Below, one piece after another: positions 51,743 to 59,581 of a stretch of 64,000 nt of DNA (positions within the stretch are counted from its first letter, which is position 1; each line of letters opens with the position of its first letter). The notes beneath the pieces were generated by a model. That model worked only from the letters and a program-made list of their open reading frames with translations, was not told where the DNA came from and made no database searches. Made by a program: the position numbers and the translations under genes. The DNA is from Palsa-459 sp035937595 (lineage in GTDB: Bacteria; Actinomycetota; Acidimicrobiia; Acidimicrobiales; RAAP-2), in NCBI GenBank assembly GCA_035937595.1, contig DASZHS010000012.1:3543-67542 (forward strand). The letters are read 5' to 3'.

Positions 51743-52341
51743 GCGAGGTCGCGCCGCTCGCTCGCCCGCTCCCCCGTGTGGTCGTCGGCGAGCGGCTGCG
51801 CCTCGAGGTGTGGGGCGCCGACCGGGTCGATGAGGTGCGCGACCTCGTTGAGCGGTCCCAAGCGACGCTGTCCGCGTTCCTCCCCTGGGCGACCGAGGTG
51901 CCGACCACCGCCGAGGAGGCGGCGGCGCAGGCGAGCGCCGAGCAGCGGTGGCGCGAGGGCCGCATGGCGGGCTGGATCGTGCTCGAGGACGGCGAGGTCC
52001 GCGGGATGCTGGGGCTGCACCGCCGCGGTGGGCCTGACGAGCTCGAGATCGGCTACTGGCTGGACGCCGCGGCGACCGGGCGCGGCCTCATGACGCAGGC
52101 CTGCACGATGGCGACCGACGTGGCCTTCGGCGTCGAGGGCATCGACGCCGTGGAGATCATCCACGACCGCGCCAACCGCCGCTCCGAGGGCGTGCCGGCG
52201 CGGCTCGGCTACCGACGTGTCGCGGCGTTCACCGCGGACGTGACGGCGCGCGGTGAGTCGGGGGTCAAGGTGCGCTGGCGCGTGCGGCGCGCCGAGTGGC
52301 TCGCGCGAGGGCTTCCCACGGCGGTCCTGTCGACCGAGTGA
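51739..52341 (+). CDS. GNAT N-acetyltransferase, RimJ/RimL type
   Basis: 200 residues from GTG 51739. GNAT fold: VGERLRLEVWGADRVDEVRDLVERS, FLPWATEVPTTAEEA, ELEIGYWLDAAATGRGLMTQACTMATDVAF (acetyl-CoA-binding helix; the Q/RxxGxG/A loop appears as AATGRGL) and VEIIHDRANRRSEGVPARLGYRR. RimJ/RimL-like enzymes acetylate N-termini of proteins or small amines. Substrate unknown. Coupled to the nitronate monooxygenase gene. Confidence 0.85.
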   Translation: MSEVAPLARPLPRVVVGERLRLEVWGADRVDEVRDLVERSQATLSAFLPWATEVPTTAEEAAAQASAEQRWREGRMAGWIVLEDGEVRGMLGLHRRGGPDELEIGYWLDAAATGRGLMTQACTMATDVAFGVEGIDAVEIIHDRANRRSEGVPARLGYRRVAAFTADVTARGESGVKVRWRVRRAEWLARGLPTAVLSTE

Positions 52342-52353
52342 ACGGCTCGAGCG

Positions 52354-52980
52354 CTACTCCGCGGCGAAGACGCCGACGGGGCACGAGACCCCGGTGCCAC
52401 CGATCCCGCAGTAGCTGTTCGGGTTCGCGACCAGGTACTGCTGGTGGTAGTCCTCGGCGTAGAAGAAGGTGCCGGCGTCCTCGATCTCGGTCGTGGGCGG
52501 CGCATGGCCGGCCTCGGCGAGCCGCTTGGCGTAGGCGTCGCGCGCCCGCAGGGCGAGCTCGCGCTGGCGGTGCGACGTCGTGAAGATCGCGCTTCGGTAC
52601 TGCGTGCCCACGTCGTTGCCCTGGCGGAAGCCCTGGGTCGGGTCGTGGGACTCGAAGAAGAGGCTGAGCAGCGCCTCGTAGCTCGTGACCTTGGGGTCGA
52701 AGACGACGAGGACCGTCTCGGCGTGCCCGGTGCGCCCCGAGCACACCTCCTCGTAGGTCGGGTTGGGCGTGAAGCCGCCCATGTAGCCAACGGCCGTGGT
52801 CGTCACCCCGGGCGCCTCGAAGAACTTTCGCTCCGCACCCCAGAAGCAGCCCAGGGCGAAGTAGGCGACCTCGTTGGCGGGATTGAACGGGGGCGTGAGG
52901 GGGACGCCCAGGGCGCGGTGCACGACGGTCACCGGCATGGGCGTCGCGCGCCCGGGGAGTGCGTCAGCCTCGGTGACCAT
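52354..52980 (-). CDS. msrA: peptide-methionine (S)-S-oxide reductase MsrA
   Basis: 208 residues from ATG 52980. The longer start is supported by TEADALPGRATPMPV, which parallels the N-terminus of E. coli MsrA. Catalytic FALGCFWGAER with Cys45; further motifs YMGGFTPNPTYEEVCSGRTGHAE, FFESHDPTQGFRQGNDVGTQYRS and YHQQYLVANP. The C-terminal YCGIGGTGVSCPVG contains two further Cys that can act as resolving residues. Repairs oxidised methionine with thioredoxin. Convergent with the acetyltransferase gene. Confidence 0.95.
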   Translation of the reverse strand: MVTEADALPGRATPMPVTVVHRALGVPLTPPFNPANEVAYFALGCFWGAERKFFEAPGVTTTAVGYMGGFTPNPTYEEVCSGRTGHAETVLVVFDPKVTSYEALLSLFFESHDPTQGFRQGNDVGTQYRSAIFTTSHRQRELALRARDAYAKRLAEAGHAPPTTEIEDAGTFFYAEDYHQQYLVANPNSYCGIGGTGVSCPVGVFAAE

Positions 52981-53109
52981 CTCGACGTGGCGGCGGAACA
53001 CTGTCCCGAGCGACCCTTCTCTCCGACGGTGCGGCGGACGCGAGCGTAGCGGCGTCGCGCGCGCGCAGACGCGCGGACCCTCGCTGGTGACATGGAAGAA
53101 TCCTGCGCG

Positions 53110-54012
53110 ATGATCGACGCGAGCAACCTGGTCAAGCACTACGGCAAGACGACGGCGGTCGACGACCTGTCCTTCGTCGTCAAGCCGGGCATCGTGACGG
53201 GGTTCCTGGGGCCCAACGGGTCCGGCAAGTCGACGACCATGCGCATGATGATCGGCCTCGACTATCCCGACAAGGGCACCGTCACGATCGACGGTCGCGC
53301 GTACGACCAGCTGCGGTGGCCGCTGCGCGAGGTGGGCGCGCTCCTCGAGGCGAAGGCCATCCACCCCGGGCGCAGCGCGCGGAACCACCTCCTCGCGCTC
53401 GCGGCGTCGAACAAGATCGCCCGCGCCCGCGTGGACGAGGTCCTCGAGCTCGTCGGGCTCAGCGCCGTCGCGGGCAAGCGCGCGGGTGGGTTCTCGCTCG
53501 GCATGGGCCAGCGTCTCGGCATCGCGGCCGCCCTCCTCGGCGACCCGGGCGTGCTCCTGTTCGACGAGCCCGTCAACGGCCTGGACCCCGAGGGTATCCA
53601 GTGGGTCCGCGAGCTGCTCCGCCGGCTCGCCACGCAGGGGCGGACCGTGTTCGTGTCGTCGCACCTCATGAGCGAGATGGCCCTCACGGCGGACCACGTG
53701 ATCGTGATCGGCCGCGGCAAGCTGCTCGAGGACGCCGACATCGGGACGATGATCGCCCGCGCGGGGACGAGCGTGACGGTCCGCTCGCCGGACGCCGCGA
53801 CCCTGGCCGACGCGATCACCGCGGCGGGCGGCATCGTCCTCACCGAGCCCGACGGCGCCCTCAGCGTCACGAACCTTGACGCCGCCGCCATCGGGGAGCT
53901 GGCGGCGACCTCTGGTGCGGTCCTGCACGAGCTCTCGCCGCAGCGCGCGTCGCTCGAGGAGGCCTTCATGTCGCTCACCAAGGACGACGTGGAGTTCGGC
54001 GGGGCGCGGTGA
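53110..54012 (+). CDS. ABC transporter ATP-binding protein
   Basis: 300 residues from ATG 53110; an ATG at 53092 would add six. Walker A GPNGSGKST, Q-loop GALLEAKAIH, signature FSLGMGQRLGIA, Walker B GVLLFDEPVNGLDPEG and switch His in VFVSSHLMSE. The C-terminal about 80 residues (TVRSPDAATLADAITAAGG, LHELSPQRASLEEAFMSLT) are typical of exporters of the CcmA/bacitracin-resistance type. It overlaps the first permease by 4 bp and forms a three-gene operon with two permeases. Substrate unknown. Confidence 0.92.
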   Translation: MIDASNLVKHYGKTTAVDDLSFVVKPGIVTGFLGPNGSGKSTTMRMMIGLDYPDKGTVTIDGRAYDQLRWPLREVGALLEAKAIHPGRSARNHLLALAASNKIARARVDEVLELVGLSAVAGKRAGGFSLGMGQRLGIAAALLGDPGVLLFDEPVNGLDPEGIQWVRELLRRLATQGRTVFVSSHLMSEMALTADHVIVIGRGKLLEDADIGTMIARAGTSVTVRSPDAATLADAITAAGGIVLTEPDGALSVTNLDAAAIGELAATSGAVLHELSPQRASLEEAFMSLTKDDVEFGGAR

Positions 54013-54797
54013 GCGGTCAGGGGCCGGTCGAGGCCGTGACCAGCGAGTGGATCAAGCTCCGGTCGGTACGCTCCACGCTCTACACGCTCGCCGTCACGGT
54101 GTTCCTGTGCGTCGGCATCGGCGCGCTCATCTCGTTCGGCCGGGGCTCGCACGCGTCCAAGACCGAGGGAGGGTTCATCTTCGACCCGACGCGCGTCAGC
54201 CTGCAGGGCTTCTTCATCGCGGAGATCTCGATCGGCGTCATCGGCGTGCTCATCATCTCCTCGGAGTACGCCACCGGCTCGATCCGAGCGACGCTCGCCG
54301 CCACCCCGAACCGCCTCTCGGTGCTGGCCGCCAAGACGGTCGTCCTGTTCGCCGCGACGCTGGTCGTCGGCCAGTTCTGCAGCTTCCTCTCCTTCTTCGT
54401 CGGTCAGGCGATCCTCGCGGGCCAGGGGGCATCCTCGGCGACGCTGTCGACGCCGGGGGCGCTGCGCGGCGTCCTGCTCGCGGGGCTGTCCTTGGCCCTG
54501 CTCGCCGTCTTCGCCATGGGGATCGGGACGATGCTGCGCCACACGGCCGGGGCGGTCACCGTGTACGTCGCGATCCTGCTCGTGTCCTTCCTCATCCTCG
54601 CGGCGCTCCCCACCGACTGGCAGCACACCGTGTCCAAGTTCCTCCCCGAGGTGCTCACCGAGTCGATGCGCTCCGCGACGCAGAGCGGGGGGCCGTTCTC
54701 CGCCTTCTCCGCGCTCACGTCGACCCTCGTGCTCGCCGCCTACGCCGTCGCCGCGTTCGTCGGTGGCGCGGTCCTGCTCGTGCGTCGCGACGCGTGA
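54009..54797 (+). CDS. ABC transporter permease, copy 1
   Basis: 262 residues from GTG 54009 (GTGA overlap with the ATPase stop). About six membrane helices. The cytoplasmic start VTSEWIKLRSVRSTLYTLAV is the ABC-2-type permease signature seen in actinobacterial exporters, and IGVIGVLIISSEYATGSIRATL follows the second helix. Ends VLLVRRDA. It is a clear paralogue of the next gene and the two probably form a heterodimer. Confidence 0.88.
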   Translation: MSGQGPVEAVTSEWIKLRSVRSTLYTLAVTVFLCVGIGALISFGRGSHASKTEGGFIFDPTRVSLQGFFIAEISIGVIGVLIISSEYATGSIRATLAATPNRLSVLAAKTVVLFAATLVVGQFCSFLSFFVGQAILAGQGASSATLSTPGALRGVLLAGLSLALLAVFAMGIGTMLRHTAGAVTVYVAILLVSFLILAALPTDWQHTVSKFLPEVLTESMRSATQSGGPFSAFSALTSTLVLAAYAVAAFVGGAVLLVRRDA

Positions 54798-54828
54798 GCG
54801 CGCGCGGCGCAGGCGGGTGTGACGCGCG

Positions 54829-55623
54829 GTGAGCCTCCTCCCGGCGATCACGAGCGAGTGGATCAAGTTCCGCACGCTTCGCTCGACGCGCTACGCCCTC
54901 CTCGCGACCGTCGTGCTCTCCATCGGTCTGGGAGCGCTCGTCTGCTACGCGCAGCGCCACGCGTGGAGCACGGAGACCTACCCGGAGCACCAGGCCTTCG
55001 ACCCGACCGCGACCGCGCTCTCGGGGTTCTTCTTCGCCGAGATCGCGATCGGCGTCATCGGCGTGCTCATCATGTCCTCGGAGTACTCCTCCGGCTCGAT
55101 CCGCTCGACGCTCGGTGCGACGCCCGTGCGCCTCGTCGTGCTGTGCGCGAAGGCCGTGGTCCTGTTCCTCGCCACGTTCGTCGTGGCGGAAGTCTGCTCG
55201 TTCGGCTCCTTCTTCGTCGGCCAGGCGATCCTGAGCGGCGTGACCACGACCGCGACGCTGCGCACCCCCGGCGCGCTGGAGGCCGTCGTCCTCGGCGGGC
55301 TGTCCCTCTCGATCCTCGCGCTGCTCGCCCTCGGGCTCGCGACGATGCTGCGGCACACGGCCGGCTCGATCACGGTCTACGTCGCGCTCACCTTCGTGCT
55401 CTTCCTCATCGTGCTGGCGCTCCCGAGCTCGTGGGGCATCCACGTCTTCAAGTACCTTCCCGAGATCCTCACGGGCTCGATGCGCTCGACGCGCGCCGCC
55501 AACGCCTCCGGCGCGCAGTACGGCGCGCTGTACTCGCCGCTCGTCTCGACGCTGATCCTGTCGAGCTACGCCGTCGCCTCGCTGATCGCCGGCGGGCTCC
55601 TGCTCGTGCGCCGCGACGCGTGA
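54829..55623 (+). CDS. ABC transporter permease, copy 2
   Basis: 264 residues from GTG 54829, 31 bp after copy 1. Same topology and signature (ITSEWIKFRTLRSTRYALLA, IGVIGVLIMSSEYSSGSIRSTL, TMLRHTAGSITVYVAL, final VRRDA). Identity with copy 1 is high throughout and greatest around the SEY motif and the TMLRHTAG helix, so a local tandem duplication is the simplest origin. Ends 1 bp from the convergent VOC gene stop. Confidence 0.88.
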   Translation: MSLLPAITSEWIKFRTLRSTRYALLATVVLSIGLGALVCYAQRHAWSTETYPEHQAFDPTATALSGFFFAEIAIGVIGVLIMSSEYSSGSIRSTLGATPVRLVVLCAKAVVLFLATFVVAEVCSFGSFFVGQAILSGVTTTATLRTPGALEAVVLGGLSLSILALLALGLATMLRHTAGSITVYVALTFVLFLIVLALPSSWGIHVFKYLPEILTGSMRSTRAANASGAQYGALYSPLVSTLILSSYAVASLIAGGLLLVRRDA

Positions 55624-55624
55624 G

Positions 55625-56008
55625 CTAGGTGCCGTAGGTCGGGGCGCCGTCGAGGACGGGGGCGTCGGCGTCGACCGGGATGACGCAGAAGGCCATCCCC
55701 GCGGGGTCCTCGAGGATCGCCCAGCCGCCGTGGCGGCCGACCTCGGTCGCGCCGAGCCCCACGAGGCGGGCGACCTCGGCCTCGAGGTCGTCGGTGTGCA
55801 GGTCGAGGTGGACGCGCGACGCGGTGGTGCCGACGTCCTGGAGGAACCCGTCGAGGGTGGAGAAGGTGCCGGCGAGCGCCTCGAACTCGGGGTGGTTCGT
55901 GCCCGCTCGCGACGTGCGCGACAGCGCGGCGCGCCAGAAGGCCTTGGAGACCTCGACGTGGCTCGTCGGCACGTCGATGCCGAAGGCGCCGAGCGCGCTG
56001 CGGTGCAC
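55625..56008 (-). CDS. VOC-superfamily (glyoxalase-like) protein
   Basis: 127 residues. The C-terminal half has the beta-alpha-beta-beta-beta module of VOC proteins: RVHLDLHTDDLEAEVARLVGLGATEVGRHGGWAILEDPAGMAFCVIPV. His in HLDLH and the acidic residue near DPAGM could form part of a metal site, as in members related to bleomycin-resistance and dioxygenase proteins. No substrate can be inferred. Codon use agrees with the minus strand. Confidence 0.8.
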   Translation of the reverse strand: MHRSALGAFGIDVPTSHVEVSKAFWRAALSRTSRAGTNHPEFEALAGTFSTLDGFLQDVGTTASRVHLDLHTDDLEAEVARLVGLGATEVGRHGGWAILEDPAGMAFCVIPVDADAPVLDGAPTYGT

Positions 56009-56041
56009 GTCCCGATCCTCGCAGACCCGCGTCCGGTCCGC

Positions 56042-56503
56042 CTACGACGCCCGCTCGAACACCTCGAGCCGCCACTTGCCGGTCCGCTCGTAGTCGCACA
56101 GCACGCTCAGGAGCGAGCGCATGACGTCGAGCACCGTGGTGGCCGGCGTCTCGGCCGGTATCTCCAAGAGCAGGCCCCGCTGGGTGTGGTCCTGGCGGAC
56201 CGCGAACGTCGCGCCATCGAGGAGCTGGGCGATGCGCGCGGCGCCCAGGCGCCCCCGCGTGTGGAGCACGCCGAGCGTCGCCGGGCGCCGCTCGCCCTTG
56301 CGCGGCGGCGAGGTGACGAGCGAGGCGATCGGCGCGCCGCGCTTCACGCGCAGCGAGAAGACGCTCGGGGTGAGCACGTCGACGTCGTTCGCGTCCACCT
56401 CCGGGGTGAGGTTGCACCACCCACGGCCGTCCGAGATGGTGTCGATCGCCTCGACTGCCGGGGACGGGTCGTCCGCGAACTCGACGAGGCGGTGGGTGGT
56501 CAA
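56042..56503 (-). CDS. conserved hypothetical protein, 153 aa
   Basis: Starts at TTG 56503, overlapping the CoA-transferase stop as TTGA, so the two are translationally coupled. The sequence is rich in hydrophobic beta strands: LVEFADDPSPAVEAIDTIS, GRGWCNLTPEV, PSVFSLRVKRGAPIASLVTS, GVLHTRGRLGAARIAQLL. It ends with a helix around LDVMRSLLSVLCDYERTGKW. No signal peptide, membrane helix or catalytic motif is visible, and I do not recognise the family. A partner role to the CoA-transferase is suggested only by position. Confidence 0.62.
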   Translation of the reverse strand: MTTHRLVEFADDPSPAVEAIDTISDGRGWCNLTPEVDANDVDVLTPSVFSLRVKRGAPIASLVTSPPRKGERRPATLGVLHTRGRLGAARIAQLLDGATFAVRQDHTQRGLLLEIPAETPATTVLDVMRSLLSVLCDYERTGKWRLEVFERAS

Positions 56504-57711
56504 GACCCCTCGCCGATCGCCGCACGGATGTCGTCGCCGTCCTGGTCGAGGGCCGGCGGGGAGCGCCGGACCGCGAGCCACGCCCCGTCGACGCGGATCG
56601 GTGAGCGCAGCGTCTCGAAGCTGCCCGACGCCGTGCTCGCCGTCGTGACGAGACCGCCGCCGCGCACCTGGGGGTCCTCGATCGCCGACGCCACGGAGTG
56701 CACGGGGCCGCACGGTACTCCGGCGGCGACGAGCGCCTCGGCCCAGGCGGTCGCCGACCTCGAGGCGAAGGCCCGCTGCAGCGCGGCGTCGAGGGCGGCC
56801 CGGTTGGCCACGCGCAGCGCGTTCGACGCGAACCGCGGATCCGCGGCGAGCTCGGCGTCGCCCAGCACCTCGCACAGCGCGGCGAACTGGGGGGCCGTGG
56901 CGACCGCGACGATGAGGACGCCGTCGCCGGTCGTGACAGGCCCGTAGGGGGCGATGTTGGGGTGGTCGTTGCCCAGGCGGCCGGGGTCCTGGGTGGTGAC
57001 GAGATAGCCCTGCGCCCGGTTCACGAGGGCCGTCACGGTCGCCTCGAGGAGCGGGACCTCGAAGCGGTGCGCGGGACCCCCCGAGCGGCGTCGCGCGCAC
57101 AGCCCGGCCAGCAGCGCGCTGGCGGCGTAGAGGCCGGTCACGACGTCGGCGAGGGGGGCGCCGACCTTGAGGGGCGGGCCGTCCGGCGTCCCGGTGACCG
57201 ACATCAGCCCCGACCGAGCCTGGGCCAGCAGGTCGAACGACGGCGCGTCGGCGAGCGGTCCGGTCGAGGCCGCCCCGCGCACCGACACCCACACGACGTC
57301 GGCGAGCTCGTCGCGCAGCGCGTCGAGCCCGAGCGTGGCGAGCTGGTGGGGCAGGAAGTTCTCGACGACGGCGTCCGCGGCGCGCGCGAGCGTGGCGACG
57401 ATGGCGCGGCCCGCGGGCGCCGTCAGGTCCACGGCGATCGAGCGTCGGTTCCGGTTGACGGACAGGTAGTAGGTGGCGTCGGGCCCGAAGGAGGGCGGCG
57501 CGAAGGCCCGGATCCCGTCCCCGTGGCCCGGCGCCTCCACCTTGATGACGTCCGCACCGAGGTCGGCCACCACGAGCACGCACAGCGGCCCGGCCAGGAT
57601 CTTCGAGAGGTCGAGCACCCGGACGCCCTCGAGCGGCAGACCCGTGCCCGACGACGCGGCGTCGTCAGGCCACGCCGCCCGCGCCCCGTCGTCGCTCACG
57701 TCGACGGACAC
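56500..57711 (-). CDS. CaiB/BaiF-family CoA-transferase
   Basis: About 403 residues from GTG 57711; TTG 57762 would add 17. Class III CoA-transferase: LPLEGVRVLDLSKILAGPLC, LGADVIKVEAPGHGDGIR, NRNRRSIAVDLTAPAGR, VVENFLPHQL, and APSFDLLAQARSGLMSVTG, where the Asp aligns with the catalytic aspartate. Family members move CoA between carboxylic acids in carnitine, bile-acid, oxalate or aromatic-acid metabolism; the substrate here is unknown. No acyl-CoA dehydrogenase or ligase gene lies nearby. Confidence 0.87.
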   Translation of the reverse strand: MSVDVSDDGARAAWPDDAASSGTGLPLEGVRVLDLSKILAGPLCVLVVADLGADVIKVEAPGHGDGIRAFAPPSFGPDATYYLSVNRNRRSIAVDLTAPAGRAIVATLARAADAVVENFLPHQLATLGLDALRDELADVVWVSVRGAASTGPLADAPSFDLLAQARSGLMSVTGTPDGPPLKVGAPLADVVTGLYAASALLAGLCARRRSGGPAHRFEVPLLEATVTALVNRAQGYLVTTQDPGRLGNDHPNIAPYGPVTTGDGVLIVAVATAPQFAALCEVLGDAELAADPRFASNALRVANRAALDAALQRAFASRSATAWAEALVAAGVPCGPVHSVASAIEDPQVRGGGLVTTASTASGSFETLRSPIRVDGAWLAVRRSPPALDQDGDDIRAAIGEGS

Positions 57712-57891
57712 GTCGCGACGAAGGGCACGGCCGATGATGGCACCTGTCCGGGTGCCGGACAACCGGGCGCAGCCGCCGGGCCCGCGCGATCAAGGGTCGC
57801 GACCCACGCTCGCGCCGCGAGCCGCGCGGAGGTGCGGACGACCCGCGAGGTAGCATCGCGCGTCTCGATCCGTGTCACCCAGGGGGACGCC

Positions 57892-59523
57892 GTGTTCGCT
57901 GCACCTCTACGTCGCCGCGCCCTCGGCGCGTCGGCGGCGCTGCTCCTCGTGGGCGGCGCGATCGGCGCGTCGTCGGTCCGCTCGGCGGCGTCGGTCAGCC
58001 CCAAGGTGAAGAGCCACGTCCTGCTCGTGGGGACCTTCCACGGCGTCAAGGGCGGCTACGCCACGATCCAGTCCGCAGTGAACGCCGCCAAGCCGGGCGA
58101 CTGGATCCTCGTCGCGCCGGGTGACTACCACGAGACCGACGACCTCACGAGCCCGCCGAAGAGCTACGCCCAAGCCGGGTTCGGTGCCGTGCTCATCACG
58201 ACCCCGCGACTGCACCTCCGCGGGATGAGCCGCAGCGGCGTGATCGTCGACGGGACGCGCCCGGGGGCGCCGGCGTGCTCGTCCAACCCATCGGACCAGG
58301 AGTACGGCAACGTCGTGGGCGGGAGCCCCGTCGGGCGCAACGGGATCGTGGTGTTCAAGGCCAACGACGTCTACGTCGAGAACCTCACGGTGTGCAACTT
58401 CCTCTCGGGATCGCAGGGCTCGGGCAACGGGGTGTGGTGGAACGGCGGCGACGCCACGGGCAAGATCGGGCTCACCGGCTACTGGGGCAGCTACCTGACC
58501 GCCACCTCGACGTTCTTCGCCACCGAGTCCGCGGCGGCGACCTACGGCATCTTCTCGTCGAACGCCGCGGGACCGGCGTCGTGGAACCAGATCTACGCGA
58601 ACAACCAGAACGACTCGGGCATCTACGTCGGCGCGTGCAAGCAGGTGTGCAACGTCACGATCTCCCACGCGTGGATGGAGTACAACGCGCTCGGGTACTC
58701 CGGCACGAACTCCGGCGGCGCCATCGTGATCACCCACTCGCAGTTCGACAACAACCAAGACGGCCTCGACACCAACACGGCGATCAGCGGCGACCCGACG
58801 GCGCCGCAGAACGGCGCGTGCCCGAAGGGCGGCATCTCCAAGATCACCCACACCCACTCGTGCTGGGTCCTCATGGACAGCTTCATCCACGACAACAACA
58901 ACGCGAACGCGCCGGAGTCCGGCAGCGCGGGCCTCGGCCCGACCGGCACCGGCATGACGCTCTCGGGCGGGCGCAACGACACGATCCTGCACGACACCTT
59001 CGCCAACAACGGGGCGTGGGGGATCTTGTTCGTGCCCTACCCGGACTCGGGCACGCCCGTCGACGGCCAGAGCTGCAAGGGCTCGAGCGGCCACGTGTTC
59101 GGGAACCTCGGGTGCATCCTCGACCCGCAGAACGACGCCCTCGTCGGCAACACCTTCACCCACGACGGGTTCTTCGGCAACCCGACCAACTCCGACTTCG
59201 GCGAGCTCACGCTCAGTCGCCACCTGACCGACTGCTTCTCGAAGAACCACGCGCCCGACGGCAGCTACCCCACCAACCTCGCGACCGCCGAGAAGTCGTG
59301 CACCGGCAAGATGGTCAACGGCAACGCGACCACCACCGGCGCGAGCCTGTACGCACAGGTGCTCTGCGACACGAGGATCGACACGAGCCAGTGCACCCCC
59401 GGCTCGCACTACCCGCCGCGCGGCACCGTCGTGATGCACCCGGTGCCGGCGTTGCCGTCGATGCCGAACCCCTGCAAGGGCGCGCCGCCCAACCCCTGGT
59501 GCAAGGCCGGCTCGCCGATCTGA
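57892..59523 (+). CDS. secreted right-handed beta-helix protein
   Basis: 543 residues from GTG 57892 with AGGGGGA upstream. N-terminal signal peptide (RRRALGASAALLLVGGAIGASSVRS). The body is a parallel beta-helix: YATIQSAVNAAKPGDWILVAPGDYHE is the pectate-lyase-like start, followed by many Asn/Gly-rich coils (GIVVFKANDVYVENLTV, GIYVGACKQVCNVTIS, GGAIVITHSQFDNNQDG, HDNNNANAPESG). At least ten Cys occur in pairs, consistent with disulfides outside the cell. Polysaccharide binding or lyase/epimerase activity is typical of the fold, but I see no assigned catalytic triad. Confidence 0.82.
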   Translation: MFAAPLRRRALGASAALLLVGGAIGASSVRSAASVSPKVKSHVLLVGTFHGVKGGYATIQSAVNAAKPGDWILVAPGDYHETDDLTSPPKSYAQAGFGAVLITTPRLHLRGMSRSGVIVDGTRPGAPACSSNPSDQEYGNVVGGSPVGRNGIVVFKANDVYVENLTVCNFLSGSQGSGNGVWWNGGDATGKIGLTGYWGSYLTATSTFFATESAAATYGIFSSNAAGPASWNQIYANNQNDSGIYVGACKQVCNVTISHAWMEYNALGYSGTNSGGAIVITHSQFDNNQDGLDTNTAISGDPTAPQNGACPKGGISKITHTHSCWVLMDSFIHDNNNANAPESGSAGLGPTGTGMTLSGGRNDTILHDTFANNGAWGILFVPYPDSGTPVDGQSCKGSSGHVFGNLGCILDPQNDALVGNTFTHDGFFGNPTNSDFGELTLSRHLTDCFSKNHAPDGSYPTNLATAEKSCTGKMVNGNATTTGASLYAQVLCDTRIDTSQCTPGSHYPPRGTVVMHPVPALPSMPNPCKGAPPNPWCKAGSPI

Positions 59524-59581
59524 TCCTGCGGCTCGCCACGGCTCGCGCCGCGCCGGCTGGCGACGAGGCGCTGGCCCTCGC

